Positions 56,093 through 64,000 of a stretch of DNA of 64,000 nt are shown here, one piece after another (positions within the stretch are counted from its first letter, which is position 1; the number at the start of each line of letters is the position of its first letter). This DNA comes from VXOI01 sp965197575. GTDB taxonomy: Bacteria > Chloroflexota > Dehalococcoidia > Lucifugimonadales > UBA3495. The stretch spans positions 3,658,001 through 3,722,000 of the forward strand of contig OZ240214.1 of NCBI GenBank assembly GCA_965197575.1, written 5' to 3'. A program made the translations under genes and the position numbers. The notes beneath the pieces were generated by a model that made no database searches, was not told the origin of the DNA, and was given only the letters and a program-made list of their open reading frames with translations.

Positions 56093-57281
56093 CCGGGGCG
56101 GGCTCTATCTTCCCGTCCGCGGTTGCCCGCAGGAGACACGCGAAGTCATACCCGCGCTTGGTCATCTCGTCGGAGCCGCCCTCGCATCGGTCGAGGACGG
56201 CGATGACTTTCACCACCTCGCAGCCCACAGCCTCGGCGGCGTCGATGGCATGGAAAAGGGAGCCGCCGGTGGTGCAAACGTCGTCGACTATGGCGACCCG
56301 GCTGCCCGGCTGTAGCGGCCCCTCCACCCCCTGCCGTGTTCCATGTTCCTTGGCTTCCTTGCGCACGATGAACCCTGGGATGCCGGACCCAGCGGCATAG
56401 CTGGCCAAGGCAACCGCCGCGACTATCGGATCAGCGCCGAGGGTAGTCCCGCCGACGGCATGGATGTTCTCGTCCTGTATCAGCTCCAGCAACGCCGACG
56501 AAATCAGATGCGCCCCCTCCGGGTCCAGGCTCAGCAGCCTGCCGTCAAAGTAGTAGCCGCTCTTCTTCCCGGACGTTAGCGTGAAATCGCCGTACTTTAT
56601 TGCGCCCCGCTCCAACGCCAAGTCCAGCAATCGTTCGGATGCGCTCACCCTCTCCTCCCCACCCCGGTACAGCCGGTGCTTGTTGATGTAGTCCGCTACC
56701 GCTTCCGGTAACAGCCCGGCGAGGGACAAGTCCTGCGCGGCCCTCGCGCGGAGTTCAGTGGCGCTCACGTCGAAGGTGGTCGAGGTCACCAATTCAGTCC
56801 GGGAACGCGCCGCCGGATGCTTCGAGTAGAACTCTTCCCAGTCGAAGTTGCTATAGCCCGGACGGCTGACCACGACCATGCGGCAGAACTCAAGCACCTT
56901 CTCCGGCTCTTTCCACTCGTCGAACCGCCTCAGTACGTCCACGCCCATGATGAAGCACAACTCGGCTTCATCACCGTACTCGGCGGCTAGCTCTCGGACC
57001 GTCTCCACGGTGTAGGTCGGGCCCGGGCGATAACATTCCGTGTCCGAGACCTCGAATCGCTCATTGGATGCCGTGGCCAGCCGCAGCATCTCCAGCCGGT
57101 GCCGGGCCGACGCCGACGGCCCCGATTGCTTCAACCTCGGCTGGCCAGCGGGAATGAACACGACCTTGGCCAGTCCCGCTTCCTCCATCGCCCGTTCCGC
57201 GATGGCCAAGTGCCCGCGGTGTACTGGATCGAAGGTCCCACCGAGTATGCCTATCCGCCGGGGCAAGCTAGAACCACTCAA
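56085..57281 (-). CDS. NadD-PyrE fusion: nicotinate-nucleotide adenylyltransferase + orotate phosphoribosyltransferase
   Basis: One continuous 398-codon frame with two complete enzymes. Residues 1-~205 are NadD: GILGGTFDPVHRGHLAIAE with GGTFDP at 14-19 and H21/H24, and a C-terminal STTFDVSATELRARAA substrate stretch. Residues ~212-398 are PyrE: FTLTSGKKSGYYFDGR, and the PRPP loop IVDDVCTTGGS at 331-341. A GTG at residue 212 has GGAGGAG just before it, so free PyrE could also be made. There is no stop between the two. The combination joins NAD and pyrimidine synthesis and is not one I know as common. Confidence 0.85.
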   Translation of the reverse strand: MSGSSLPRRIGILGGTFDPVHRGHLAIAERAMEEAGLAKVVFIPAGQPRLKQSGPSASARHRLEMLRLATASNERFEVSDTECYRPGPTYTVETVRELAAEYGDEAELCFIMGVDVLRRFDEWKEPEKVLEFCRMVVVSRPGYSNFDWEEFYSKHPAARSRTELVTSTTFDVSATELRARAAQDLSLAGLLPEAVADYINKHRLYRGGEERVSASERLLDLALERGAIKYGDFTLTSGKKSGYYFDGRLLSLDPEGAHLISSALLELIQDENIHAVGGTTLGADPIVAAVALASYAAGSGIPGFIVRKEAKEHGTRQGVEGPLQPGSRVAIVDDVCTTGGSLFHAIDAAEAVGCEVVKVIAVLDRCEGGSDEMTKRGYDFACLLRATADGKIEPAPAS

Positions 57282-58560
57282 CTTCCACCTTGCCCAGCCT
57301 GATCGTGTCTCCGACCTCGATTCCCGCGTCCACCAGCTTTTGGGCTAGGCCCGTCTTGCGCATCTCGCCCCATAGCTGCACCAACACGCGCTGGTCCCGC
57401 GTGTCGGCCAGCGCACTGAGCCGCTCCAAAGGCTCCGACTCTATGATGAACACGCCGCCCTCCACCCGCACGCGCTCCGGCCGCCGCTCCCGGCTGGAAA
57501 CCCACGCCCGCGCCGCAGGAACCTCAACCAGCTCTTCTTCCTTGGGAAGGCTGGCTAGAGTCCCTCCGATCTTCCTGAGCAGGCGGTCCACGCCCTCTCC
57601 GGTCGCCGCCGAGATGAACAAGACCTCCGTATCTTCGTCGCCGCCCCTCTCCTCCCGCACTGCGTCGCTCAGCCTCGCCGACAATTCTTGGCGCTGCCCC
57701 CTAACCTCGGTTACGTCCAGCTTATTGACCGCGATAAGCTGGGGTTTCTCCGCCAAGTCTGGGTTGAATTGCAAGAGTTCGTCGTTGACCATGCGGTAGT
57801 CGGCCACCGGGTCGTCCGACGAGCCGTCCAGCAGGTGAACGTAGAGCCGGGCCCGCTCGGCGTGGCGCAGGAATTCATGGCCTAGTCCCACGCCCTGGTG
57901 CGCGCCTTCCAACAATCCCGGCACTTCCATCATCACGAAGTCGGACTGCTCGAAGCGCACGACCCCCAAGACCGGCTCGACCGTCGTGAACGGGTAGTCC
58001 GCAACGCGGGCCTTGGCCGCGGAACAACGGGAGATCAGCGTGGACTTGCCAGCGTTGGGCCGCGCCAGCAGCCCCACGTCGGCCAGCAGCTTTAGCTCCA
58101 GGAAAAGGTCGATGGACCCGCCCCGCTCGCCCCGCTGGGACAGCACCGGCTCTTGGTTCGTGGAAGTTGCAAACCGCGCGTTGCCCCAACCGCCCTTGCC
58201 CCCGCGGCTCACCTCGTAGGGAGTATCCGAGCGTATATCCGTAATGAAGTCCCTCGATCCGTCCTTCTGCAAACGCCAGACGACCGTACCGAGCGGCACC
58301 GGGATTATCGAGGCACTCCCGTTCGCCCCTCTCCGGTTCTTGCCCTTGCCGTGTCCGCCGGCCTCGCAATAGACCGTGCTGTTGAACTTGATGTGGAGCA
58401 GCGTGTTATACGACGAGTCTCCGGCGAGGAAGGCGCTTCCACCGTCGCCGCCGTCGCCGCCGTTGGGACCGCCCCTGGGCCGGTACTTCTCACGCAGAAA
58501 GCTAGTGCAGCCGTTGCCGCCGTTACCGCCTCTTATATTCAATCTGACTGTGTCTATCAT
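57268..58560 (-). CDS. obg: GTPase Obg
   Basis: Ribosome-associated GTPase for 50S maturation, 430 residues. Glycine-rich Obg fold (1-158: IRGGNGGNGCTSFLREKY, GPNGGDGGDGGS). The G domain has the P-loop ARPNAGKST (166-174) in place of the usual FPNAGKST, and the G3 motif reads EVPG at 212-215 where DxPG is canonical. NKLD is intact. The C-terminal OCT domain (~345-430) is present. ATG chosen at MIDTVRLNIRG. Confidence 0.93.
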   Translation of the reverse strand: MIDTVRLNIRGGNGGNGCTSFLREKYRPRGGPNGGDGGDGGSAFLAGDSSYNTLLHIKFNSTVYCEAGGHGKGKNRRGANGSASIIPVPLGTVVWRLQKDGSRDFITDIRSDTPYEVSRGGKGGWGNARFATSTNQEPVLSQRGERGGSIDLFLELKLLADVGLLARPNAGKSTLISRCSAAKARVADYPFTTVEPVLGVVRFEQSDFVMMEVPGLLEGAHQGVGLGHEFLRHAERARLYVHLLDGSSDDPVADYRMVNDELLQFNPDLAEKPQLIAVNKLDVTEVRGQRQELSARLSDAVREERGGDEDTEVLFISAATGEGVDRLLRKIGGTLASLPKEEELVEVPAARAWVSSRERRPERVRVEGGVFIIESEPLERLSALADTRDQRVLVQLWGEMRKTGLAQKLVDAGIEVGDTIRLGKVEVEWF

Positions 58561-58888
58561 AGATTTGCCTAAAAGTAACCATAGTAATAAGGGTGTTGAT
58601 AGCTGGGATAATTGGCCCCGATGTGTATGTTTCCTATTCGTGCCAAGACATTCTAGCATGGGCTATTGCCGATTGGATGTGTATGGGGCGGGACTGTTGG
58701 TAAATGGAGGTCGGGCCGTCGTGTGTATCTCCCGGAAAATTCACGCCCCCGGAAATCCGGCCTGGATTCTGACCACAGTATGAACGGGGTTGTAAAGAAG
58801 TATGACCGGCGTTGTAAACGATCAGGTGAGGAAATATCAACCGGCGAGGGAGGATTACGAACGTCGAGTTTCTGCTATTCTATGTTGG
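58561..58888. other. Divergent gap between obg and a lipoprotein gene
   Basis: A minus-strand extended -10 TGCTAGAAT (58650-58658) may serve obg. Two 22-bp direct repeats (TATGAACGGGGTTGTAAAGA... at 58779-58800 and TATGACCGGCGTTGTAAACG... at 58801-58822, ~17/22 identical) lie before the lipoprotein gene. An extended -10 TGCTATTCT (58873-58881) ends seven bases before ATG 58889, suggesting a leaderless transcript. In-frame codons from 58802 exist but have no supporting start signal. Confidence 0.5.
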
Positions 58889-60205
58889 ATGAGGAACGCT
58901 GCGGGCACACTCATCTGGGTGTTATTGCTGGCGGCAGTGTCGTTGGGTTGCGGCGGGGCTGGCAGTGGCGGGCAGGCGAGCCAAGAAGAGGGGGATCTTC
59001 CTGCGGTGGCGGCGACGACAGTAAACAAGATAGCGTTCGTGAACAACGGCGACCTGCACACCATCAACCCCGACGGGACCGGCGATACGCAGTTGACGGG
59101 GGCGATGCGGGCGAGCCTGGGCGGGTTTCTGGCGCAACAACTGGAGTCCGACGAGTATTACTCGTGGCCCACATGGTCGCCCGACGGGACTCGGCTGGCG
59201 GCCTCGCGGGTGGCGCTGTCCGGGACTAACGCCGGTGTGTCGTTGGAAGTGATCGACCTGGAAACTCAGCGCATTACCACCGTGTTCGAGAACGAGGCGC
59301 CGTCGCTGGTGGCTGACGGCGCACCGCACTATATTTACTGGTCGCCCAACGCACGGTATCTGTCCTTCTTGGCCGCGACCGATGTCGGACTCACCTTGTA
59401 CGTCTGGGACTCCGAGGCTGGCGGCCCGGCGACGGCTATCGAGTCGAACGCGCCGCTCTACTTCCACTGGCGACCGGATGAGCAGTCAATAGCCTTACAT
59501 TCCGGCCCGGACGTGAAGACTGCCACCCCATCGGGTGGGGGCGTCGGGGTGACGGGCGACGCTTTCGGGTTCCGGGTGCCGGCGTATTCTCCCGACGGCT
59601 CGTTGCTGGCCTACGCCGCCAACACCGGGTCGGGGCAGGCGTTGTTCCTGGCCCCGGCGGACGATCTCACGGCGGCCCGGCAACTGATGGAAACGGGGCC
59701 GATGGCGGTGTTTATGTGGTCGCCCGACGGAAGTGAGCTGGCCGTGGCGGACCAGCGGAATGCCGGCTCTCCGCTGTTCGAGCGGTTGATGCTGGCGCCC
59801 GTCGATGGTGGAGAGGCGACGGTCTTGGTCGAAGAGGAGGTTCTGGCCTTCTTCTGGGCCCCTGTGGGGCGCCGGATCGCGTGGGTGACGGTCGAGCCCC
59901 GGCAGCGCCAGATGGTATGGTGGGGGAGTGAGTTGGACGGAACGGAAGCGAGGCGGTTGATTCAGCTAAGCCCGTCGGGAGAGACATTCACCGTGCTCAG
60001 CTACTTCGACCAGTATGCCTACTCCCACTCGCCCTGGTCGCCCGACGGCGCTTCGTTGGTCGTGGCCGGGTCGGGAGGGGGAGACGCGAGCCGACGCAAC
60101 GGGAGCAGTCCCGGCAGCGACCGCGTGTACGTGGTGGACGCGGTGGGGGGAGCGCAACCCAGGGATATCGCCGCCGGCCGCCTCGCCTTCTGGTCGTGGA
60201 ACTGA
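58889..60205 (+). CDS. TolB-like beta-propeller lipoprotein
   Basis: 438-residue lipoprotein: MRNAAGTLIWVLLLAAVSLG then C21 of the lipobox. Repeated propeller blades carry SWPTWSPDGTRLAASR, PAYSPDGSLLAYAAN, FMWSPDGSELAVAD and SPWSPDGASLVVAG, each the WSPDG(t/s)xla strand of TolB/WD40-like domains. Probably a surface or periplasmic-face scaffold. The 3' end overlaps the LprG-like gene by 10 bases, so the two are coexpressed with the exporter. Confidence 0.82.
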   Translation: MRNAAGTLIWVLLLAAVSLGCGGAGSGGQASQEEGDLPAVAATTVNKIAFVNNGDLHTINPDGTGDTQLTGAMRASLGGFLAQQLESDEYYSWPTWSPDGTRLAASRVALSGTNAGVSLEVIDLETQRITTVFENEAPSLVADGAPHYIYWSPNARYLSFLAATDVGLTLYVWDSEAGGPATAIESNAPLYFHWRPDEQSIALHSGPDVKTATPSGGGVGVTGDAFGFRVPAYSPDGSLLAYAANTGSGQALFLAPADDLTAARQLMETGPMAVFMWSPDGSELAVADQRNAGSPLFERLMLAPVDGGEATVLVEEEVLAFFWAPVGRRIAWVTVEPRQRQMVWWGSELDGTEARRLIQLSPSGETFTVLSYFDQYAYSHSPWSPDGASLVVAGSGGGDASRRNGSSPGSDRVYVVDAVGGAQPRDIAAGRLAFWSWN

Positions 60206-60933
60206 CCCGCTGGCTGAATTCAGGGTTCACCTTGCTGACGGCGAGGCGGGCGGCTCTGCTGGCGGTGGGCTTTTTGGCCGTCCTGCTGTTGGGCTGCGAG
60301 GCGGCCACGCCCACGCCTGCGGACCCGCGCCCGGCGATGCGGGCCACGGTCGAGCGGCTGCTCGCGCTGGAGTCGGTCTCCTTCGACCTGAATCAAGAGG
60401 CAGGATCGACCGTGCTGTTTCCGGGGCTGATCATGCACCGGGCGTCGGGCGTGGTCGACCTGCCTGCGAGCTTTGATGTAGTCATTGAAGCAGAGTCCCT
60501 GATCCCGCGGTCGTATATTGAGATCGGCATCATCAGCATCGACGGGACGGCATACATGACCGGCATCCTCAACCGGGAGTGGCGGGAAGTCTCGCCCGAC
60601 ACACTGCCCATGACCCTGACCGGCTTGGGGGAGACGCTGGCCGGCATCGTCGAGGCAGTGCAGGAGCCAACGATGGTCGGGAGCGAAACCCTGCGTGGCC
60701 GCGAGGTCTATCATATCCGGGGCGGCATCCTCTCCCAAGGCCTGCGCGGGTTGGTGCCCAACGCGGCGGAGGGTTACGAGGTCGAGCTCGACCTGTGGAT
60801 AGACCGGACCGAGAGCTTCTTGCTGGAGGCCCTGATCAGCGGCCAGGTCCTCGCCACGGACGTGCCCGAGGCGGTGCGCCGCCTCACCCTTGACGACATA
60901 AACGCGCCGGTTTCGGTGGCCGCGCCCGGTTAG
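60196..60933 (+). CDS. LppX/LprAFG-family lipoprotein
   Basis: 245 residues with signal peptide LLAVGFLAVLLLGC (lipobox C34). The body matches the LppX_LprAFG fold: VERLLALESVSFDLNQEAG, GLIMHRASGVVDLPASFDVVI in pieces, DGTAYMTGILNREWREVSPDTL and YEVELDLWIDRTESFLLEALISG. In mycobacteria LprG carries triacylated lipids to the outer envelope and is encoded with the MFS exporter P55 (Rv1410c). The same order occurs here. GTG start overlaps the upstream gene. Confidence 0.85.
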   Translation: MELTRWLNSGFTLLTARRAALLAVGFLAVLLLGCEAATPTPADPRPAMRATVERLLALESVSFDLNQEAGSTVLFPGLIMHRASGVVDLPASFDVVIEAESLIPRSYIEIGIISIDGTAYMTGILNREWREVSPDTLPMTLTGLGETLAGIVEAVQEPTMVGSETLRGREVYHIRGGILSQGLRGLVPNAAEGYEVELDLWIDRTESFLLEALISGQVLATDVPEAVRRLTLDDINAPVSVAAPG

Positions 60934-60948
60934 CCGCGGCCCTTCCCA

Positions 60949-62496
60949 ATGCGGCGCGACCCAACCACAGCCACTCCTGACCCCGATACGCCGGAAGAAG
61001 ACCTGGGTGGACGGCGTGTCCCGCCTTGGGCCATCCTCAGCATTATCGCCGTGGGAGCGTTCATCACCGCCTTGGACCAGACGGTGGTGGTGACCGCGCT
61101 GCCCAGCGTGATGCTGGACCTGAAGGTTCCCATCACGGAACTCGACCGTGTTTCTTGGGTTATCACCGCCTACCTGCTCGGCTACACCGTCGCCATGCCC
61201 CTGATCGGGCGCTTGGGGGATGTATACGGCTATCCAGTGGTGTACCAGGCGGGTTTGGTGGTCTTTTGCATCGGGACCAGCCTGGTGGCCGTGGCGCCCA
61301 ACCTGGAGTGGATGGTCGGCGCGCGCGTGGTGCAGGCGTTGGGAGGCGGCGCGACGGTGCCCTTGGGCATGGCGCTGGCCGTCACCCTGATGCCGCCGGA
61401 ACGCCGTCCGCTGGCCCTCGGCGTGGTGGGTGGGGCGGCGGAGGCGGGGTCGATGCTGGGGCCGGTGTACGGCGGGGCCATCGTGGAGCTGCTCAGTTGG
61501 CGATGGATCTTCTGGCTGAACGTCCCTCAGAGTGCGGTCATCTTCGCCGGACTGATGCTGATGCCCAACCGGCGCGACCGGGGAGCGCGGGTGGACTACC
61601 TGGGGGGAGCGCTGATGATCGCCGCGCTGCTGGCGTTATCGTTGGCACTGTCCAACGGCGACCTCTTCACCTTCGGTTCGGCCTGGCCCTACGCGCTGGC
61701 GGCGGCCGGGCTGGGCTTGGCGGCGGCGCTGGTGGTGGTGGAACGCCGCGGCTGGTGGGTGCGGGGGCAACCGCTGCTCTCGCGGGTGTTCCTCCGCTCG
61801 TGGGCGTTCCTGAGCGCGAACTTCACTCAGGCACTGGTCGGCGTATCGTTGATCATCGCCATGGTCACCGTGCCGCTGATGGCCGACACGGTGATGGGCA
61901 AGCCGCCCTTCACCGGGGCCCTCTGGCTGTTGCGGATGACCGCGGCCATACCCGTCGGGTCGGTGGCCGGCGGGCTGCTGGTGACGCGGGCGGGCGTTAG
62001 ACCGGTGACGGTGGCCGGGCTGGCGCTGGTGGCGGCGGGGATGTTCCTGGCCTCGGGCTGGGAGTTGGGCGTCGACGACCCGGCGTTGTCGTTGCACCTG
62101 GTGATAGCCGGGATGGGCTTCGGCCTGGTGATCTCGCCCATCCTGAGCCGGGCGCTGGAGGCGGCGGGCGCGGACTACCGGGGCGCGGCGGCGTCGCTGG
62201 TGGTGGTGTCGCGTATGCTGGGGATGACGCTGGGCTTGGCCGCGATGTCGGCTTGGGGCGTGGAGCACTTCCAGGCCCTCACCTCCGGGCTGGAACTGCC
62301 CCTGCCGGAGCCGGGCGAGGCGCAGACCTTGCTGGAATCCCGCCTCGGCGAATACTCCGACAACATCAGCGCCGCCGGGCTGTCGGTCTTCAGGGACTTC
62401 TTCCGCGCCGCCGCCATCATAGCCTTGGCGGCGATACCGGCCGCGCTGGCGATGCGGCCCGGAGCGCGGGGGAGGGGCGACGGTAACGGCCGCTAG
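60949..62496 (+). CDS. DHA2-family MFS exporter (P55/EmrB-like)
   Basis: 515-residue transporter with about fourteen TM segments. TM1 carries FITALDQTVVVTALPSV, the LDxTVVNVALP motif D1 of the DHA2 group; the loop GRLGDVYGYPVVYQAGL (motif A) and WRWIFWLNVP follow. Direct partner of the LprG-like lipoprotein, 15 bases downstream. Export of a lipid or drug is inferred from the mycobacterial pair, not shown. Confidence 0.88.
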   Translation: MRRDPTTATPDPDTPEEDLGGRRVPPWAILSIIAVGAFITALDQTVVVTALPSVMLDLKVPITELDRVSWVITAYLLGYTVAMPLIGRLGDVYGYPVVYQAGLVVFCIGTSLVAVAPNLEWMVGARVVQALGGGATVPLGMALAVTLMPPERRPLALGVVGGAAEAGSMLGPVYGGAIVELLSWRWIFWLNVPQSAVIFAGLMLMPNRRDRGARVDYLGGALMIAALLALSLALSNGDLFTFGSAWPYALAAAGLGLAAALVVVERRGWWVRGQPLLSRVFLRSWAFLSANFTQALVGVSLIIAMVTVPLMADTVMGKPPFTGALWLLRMTAAIPVGSVAGGLLVTRAGVRPVTVAGLALVAAGMFLASGWELGVDDPALSLHLVIAGMGFGLVISPILSRALEAAGADYRGAAASLVVVSRMLGMTLGLAAMSAWGVEHFQALTSGLELPLPEPGEAQTLLESRLGEYSDNISAAGLSVFRDFFRAAAIIALAAIPAALAMRPGARGRGDGNGR

Positions 62497-63320
62497 GACG
62501 GGCTACCCGTCCCTTCCTGAAGCCGGCGCACCTGCTCGCGCAGCCGCTCAACCTCGGCCTCGGCGGCGCGGCGAGCTGTTTGCTCTGCGGATGCCTGCTC
62601 CTCGGCGGCGCGGCGGGCCTGATACTGGCTCCTTAGCTCGGCGGGTAGGTCCGAAACCAGGGGAAGGAATTCCCTTTGTATCGGGTCGTAGAAGTCCATG
62701 CGCCCGGGGTTCCAGTAAACTTCCAAGTCCAAAGTGGGGCTATAGATCCGGGGGAGGCCGGACTCCGATGTTTCGACCGGTAACCTGGTATACACGCCGT
62801 CGGCCAGAGTTTCTCCCACCAGCGGCTCGCTGTAGAAGTCACCGCCGGTGGCGTCGAACCGCCAGTATTCGCCGACACCCAGCCTGGCGTAAAGCTCGCG
62901 TTTGGGGCCTAAGTCGTTGGCGGCGGTGCTGACCGAGGCGATCTCGATGACGACCGACGGCGGTTGCCCTACAGCGTCGATAAAATAGCCGTTCCTCCTC
63001 CGGATTGCTATGGGGTCGATGCCGAGAGCGATATAGCAATCGGGATATACGATCCGCCGCCGCCCCGCCTCGTTAAGATAGTATAAGGGCGTATTCCCGC
63101 TGACCAGGGCGCCGTGGCGTTCTCGGAAGAACTCACGCATGACGATGTTGGTGTCCAGAAAAAGATTTTCTTGCTGCATTCCGTCGGCCAGCGGTTCATG
63201 GTCATCCGGGGCGTCGGGGTCAAGGGTCACGCCGGTGTGGGGATCGATGGGCAGGCCGGGGAACTCGTCCCGCGCGGTAATTCGCTTCCCCCGCAACGAG
63301 GGCGGCTGTCTCGTGGTCAT
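62493..63320 (-). CDS. Uma2 family putative endonuclease with coiled-coil tail
   Basis: Third Uma2 gene, 275 residues. Nuclease core: PSVVIEIASVSTAANDLGPKRELYARLGVGEYWRFDATGG in successive pieces; the Glu of IEIAS is kept. The C-terminal ~50 residues (RRAAEEQASAEQTARRAAEAE) are Ala/Glu/Arg-rich coiled coil. It resembles the gene at 13639 in domain order. Start ATG with GGGAG upstream; a longer frame is open. Its stop overlaps the MFS gene end by 4 bases. Confidence 0.82.
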   Translation of the reverse strand: MTTRQPPSLRGKRITARDEFPGLPIDPHTGVTLDPDAPDDHEPLADGMQQENLFLDTNIVMREFFRERHGALVSGNTPLYYLNEAGRRRIVYPDCYIALGIDPIAIRRRNGYFIDAVGQPPSVVIEIASVSTAANDLGPKRELYARLGVGEYWRFDATGGDFYSEPLVGETLADGVYTRLPVETSESGLPRIYSPTLDLEVYWNPGRMDFYDPIQREFLPLVSDLPAELRSQYQARRAAEEQASAEQTARRAAEAEVERLREQVRRLQEGTGSPS

Positions 63321-63393
63321 CGCAAAAGCATCTCCCTTCCCGGCAAAGCGGCGCGGGTTCCTGCGGGGCTGGATGCGGTGAATGATAGCATAC

Positions 63394-63422
63394 AAAAAGG
63401 CGGCCCCAGCGTTGGGGCCGCC
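63394..63422 (-). terminator. Intrinsic terminator of the binding-protein gene
   Basis: Minus-strand GGCGGCCCCA and TGGGGCCGCC (10-bp perfect stem, 4-base loop) followed by TTTTTGT. Confidence 0.92.
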
Positions 63423-63453
63423 CTTGGATTGCCAGGCTTGTCGTTGGGTAGGG

Positions 63454-64000
63454 TTACTCGTTGGGCCAGCCTTCGGCTTCTTCGCCGGCGACGAGAGCTG
63501 CTTGAACAGCAGCCGCGGCGTCGTCGGTTACCCAAGGACTCCAGACGTCCTGGTTGCTGTTCAGCCACCAAAGGGCCGTGGCAGCAGTATCGGCATCGGG
63601 GTTCGCGTCTTGCCACCGAACGACCGCTTTGTAGATGTCAATGTTGAAATCCCACTTTCGCAGCATGTCAATGACACCTGGCGCTGAACTGGGTAGGTCA
63701 GGGTTCACAGCAATCAGGATTGTGGCATCCTCATATGCGCAAGCCTTGGTTGTGAACCAGCATTCGTCGCTGTAGGCCGGCTCTTCCAGCCGGACTAAGT
63801 CCAGCTTGAGGGCCGGATCATTGGTACCCCACTGGTAACCCAGCCAAGGCTCTTGTCTCTCATAAGCGCCGTAGAGATCGGCGTTCAATGCGGCGCCGTC
63901 GCCGGGGTTGATGATCTCCACATGGTCGGAAAGACCGTATCCCGCAACTTGGGCCGCGTTAACACCTTCGCAAGCCCAGCCGATGATGCAGGACACCAGC
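63454..64000 (-). CDS. Glycine betaine/choline ABC transporter substrate-binding protein, 5' part outside window
   Basis: C-terminal ~182 residues of an OpuAC/ProX-type binding protein. ATILIAVNPDLPSSAPGVIDML and FTTKACAYEDATILI match the lobe-two region, and Trp residues in PWLGYQWGTNDPALKLDLVRLE fit the aromatic cage that holds quaternary amines. The frame continues past position 64000 without a start. It ends in a strong terminator. Confidence 0.8.
   Translation of the reverse strand, partial: LVSCIIGWACEGVNAAQVAGYGLSDHVEIINPGDGAALNADLYGAYERQEPWLGYQWGTNDPALKLDLVRLEEPAYSDECWFTTKACAYEDATILIAVNPDLPSSAPGVIDMLRKWDFNIDIYKAVVRWQDANPDADTAATALWWLNSNQDVWSPWVTDDAAAAVQAALVAGEEAEGWPNE

Noticed and set aside
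56646..57281. nadD and pyrE as two separate genes
   Set aside because: There is no stop codon for nadD before the PyrE domain; an internal start may exist but the frame is one.

Overview
The window is high-GC bacterial chromosome with dense, often overlapping genes and few long gaps. I infer a Chloroflexota bacterium, probably of the Dehalococcoidia/SAR202 type. The grounds are a tRNA-Trp T-box leader outside the Firmicutes, an LprG-like lipoprotein beside a 14-TM MFS exporter, several crotonases, SDRs and MaoC proteins, repeated Uma2 genes, and a CxxU selenoprotein. No 16S gene or other decisive marker is present, so this placement rests on general gene content. No tRNA, rRNA or CRISPR array was seen.

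Layout. 1-9 kb: nnr (cut by the window edge), acpS, metF and a crotonase on the minus strand, then a plus-strand run (DUF167, a dual-specificity phosphatase, a JAMM protease, a large HELGH lipoprotein), a CaCA exchanger and leuB. 9-16.5 kb: a Uma2 gene and glcDEF (glycolate to glyoxylate) converge with an opposing operon holding an alanine/serine-glyoxylate aminotransferase and an SDR, so both sides of glyoxylate handling meet there. 16.6-25.2 kb: a tryptophan operon read on the minus strand in the order trpE, VOC, trpG, trpD, trpC, trpF, trpB. It is preceded by a T-box with a TGG specifier and carries three toxin-antitoxin-like cassettes between its genes, plus a fossil trpG 3' end. trpA is not in the window. 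25.2-27.8 kb: an IS630-family element sits in a DUF1828/DUF1829-type gene whose frame is restored exactly if the element is removed in silico.

27.8-34.2 kb: cupin, SLC13 permease, crotonase, quinone oxidoreductase, a tandemly duplicated RGEA-repeat membrane protein and two SDRs. 34.3-41.5 kb: an accessory and defence stretch that looks visibly less GC-rich in parts: NYN-LOTUS protein, HTH-ImmA protein with a broken DUF4411 PIN partner, a GH63/MGH1-like hydrolase, then Vsr, a GIY-YIG nuclease and a C5 cytosine methyltransferase (a type II restriction-modification set). 41.5-51.3 kb: GT4 glycosyltransferase, purL, recF, an unknown protein, a coiled-coil nuclease-like protein, a BtuF-like protein divergent from an MFS gene, an HpcH aldolase and a HEPN protein.

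51.5-64 kb: a MaoC-type dehydratase pair; a SelW/Rdx-like selenoprotein gene with an in-frame TGA (missed by ordinary ORF calling); a pentapeptide-repeat protein; a P-loop/DRTGG protein; IscA and YgfZ; a single-ORF NadD-PyrE fusion; Obg; a beta-propeller lipoprotein; the LprG-like lipoprotein plus MFS pair; another Uma2; and the 3' part of a glycine-betaine binding-protein gene. Short palindromic intergenic repeats of several families recur and in places supply the ends of coding sequences (recF, glcF, the phosphatase).
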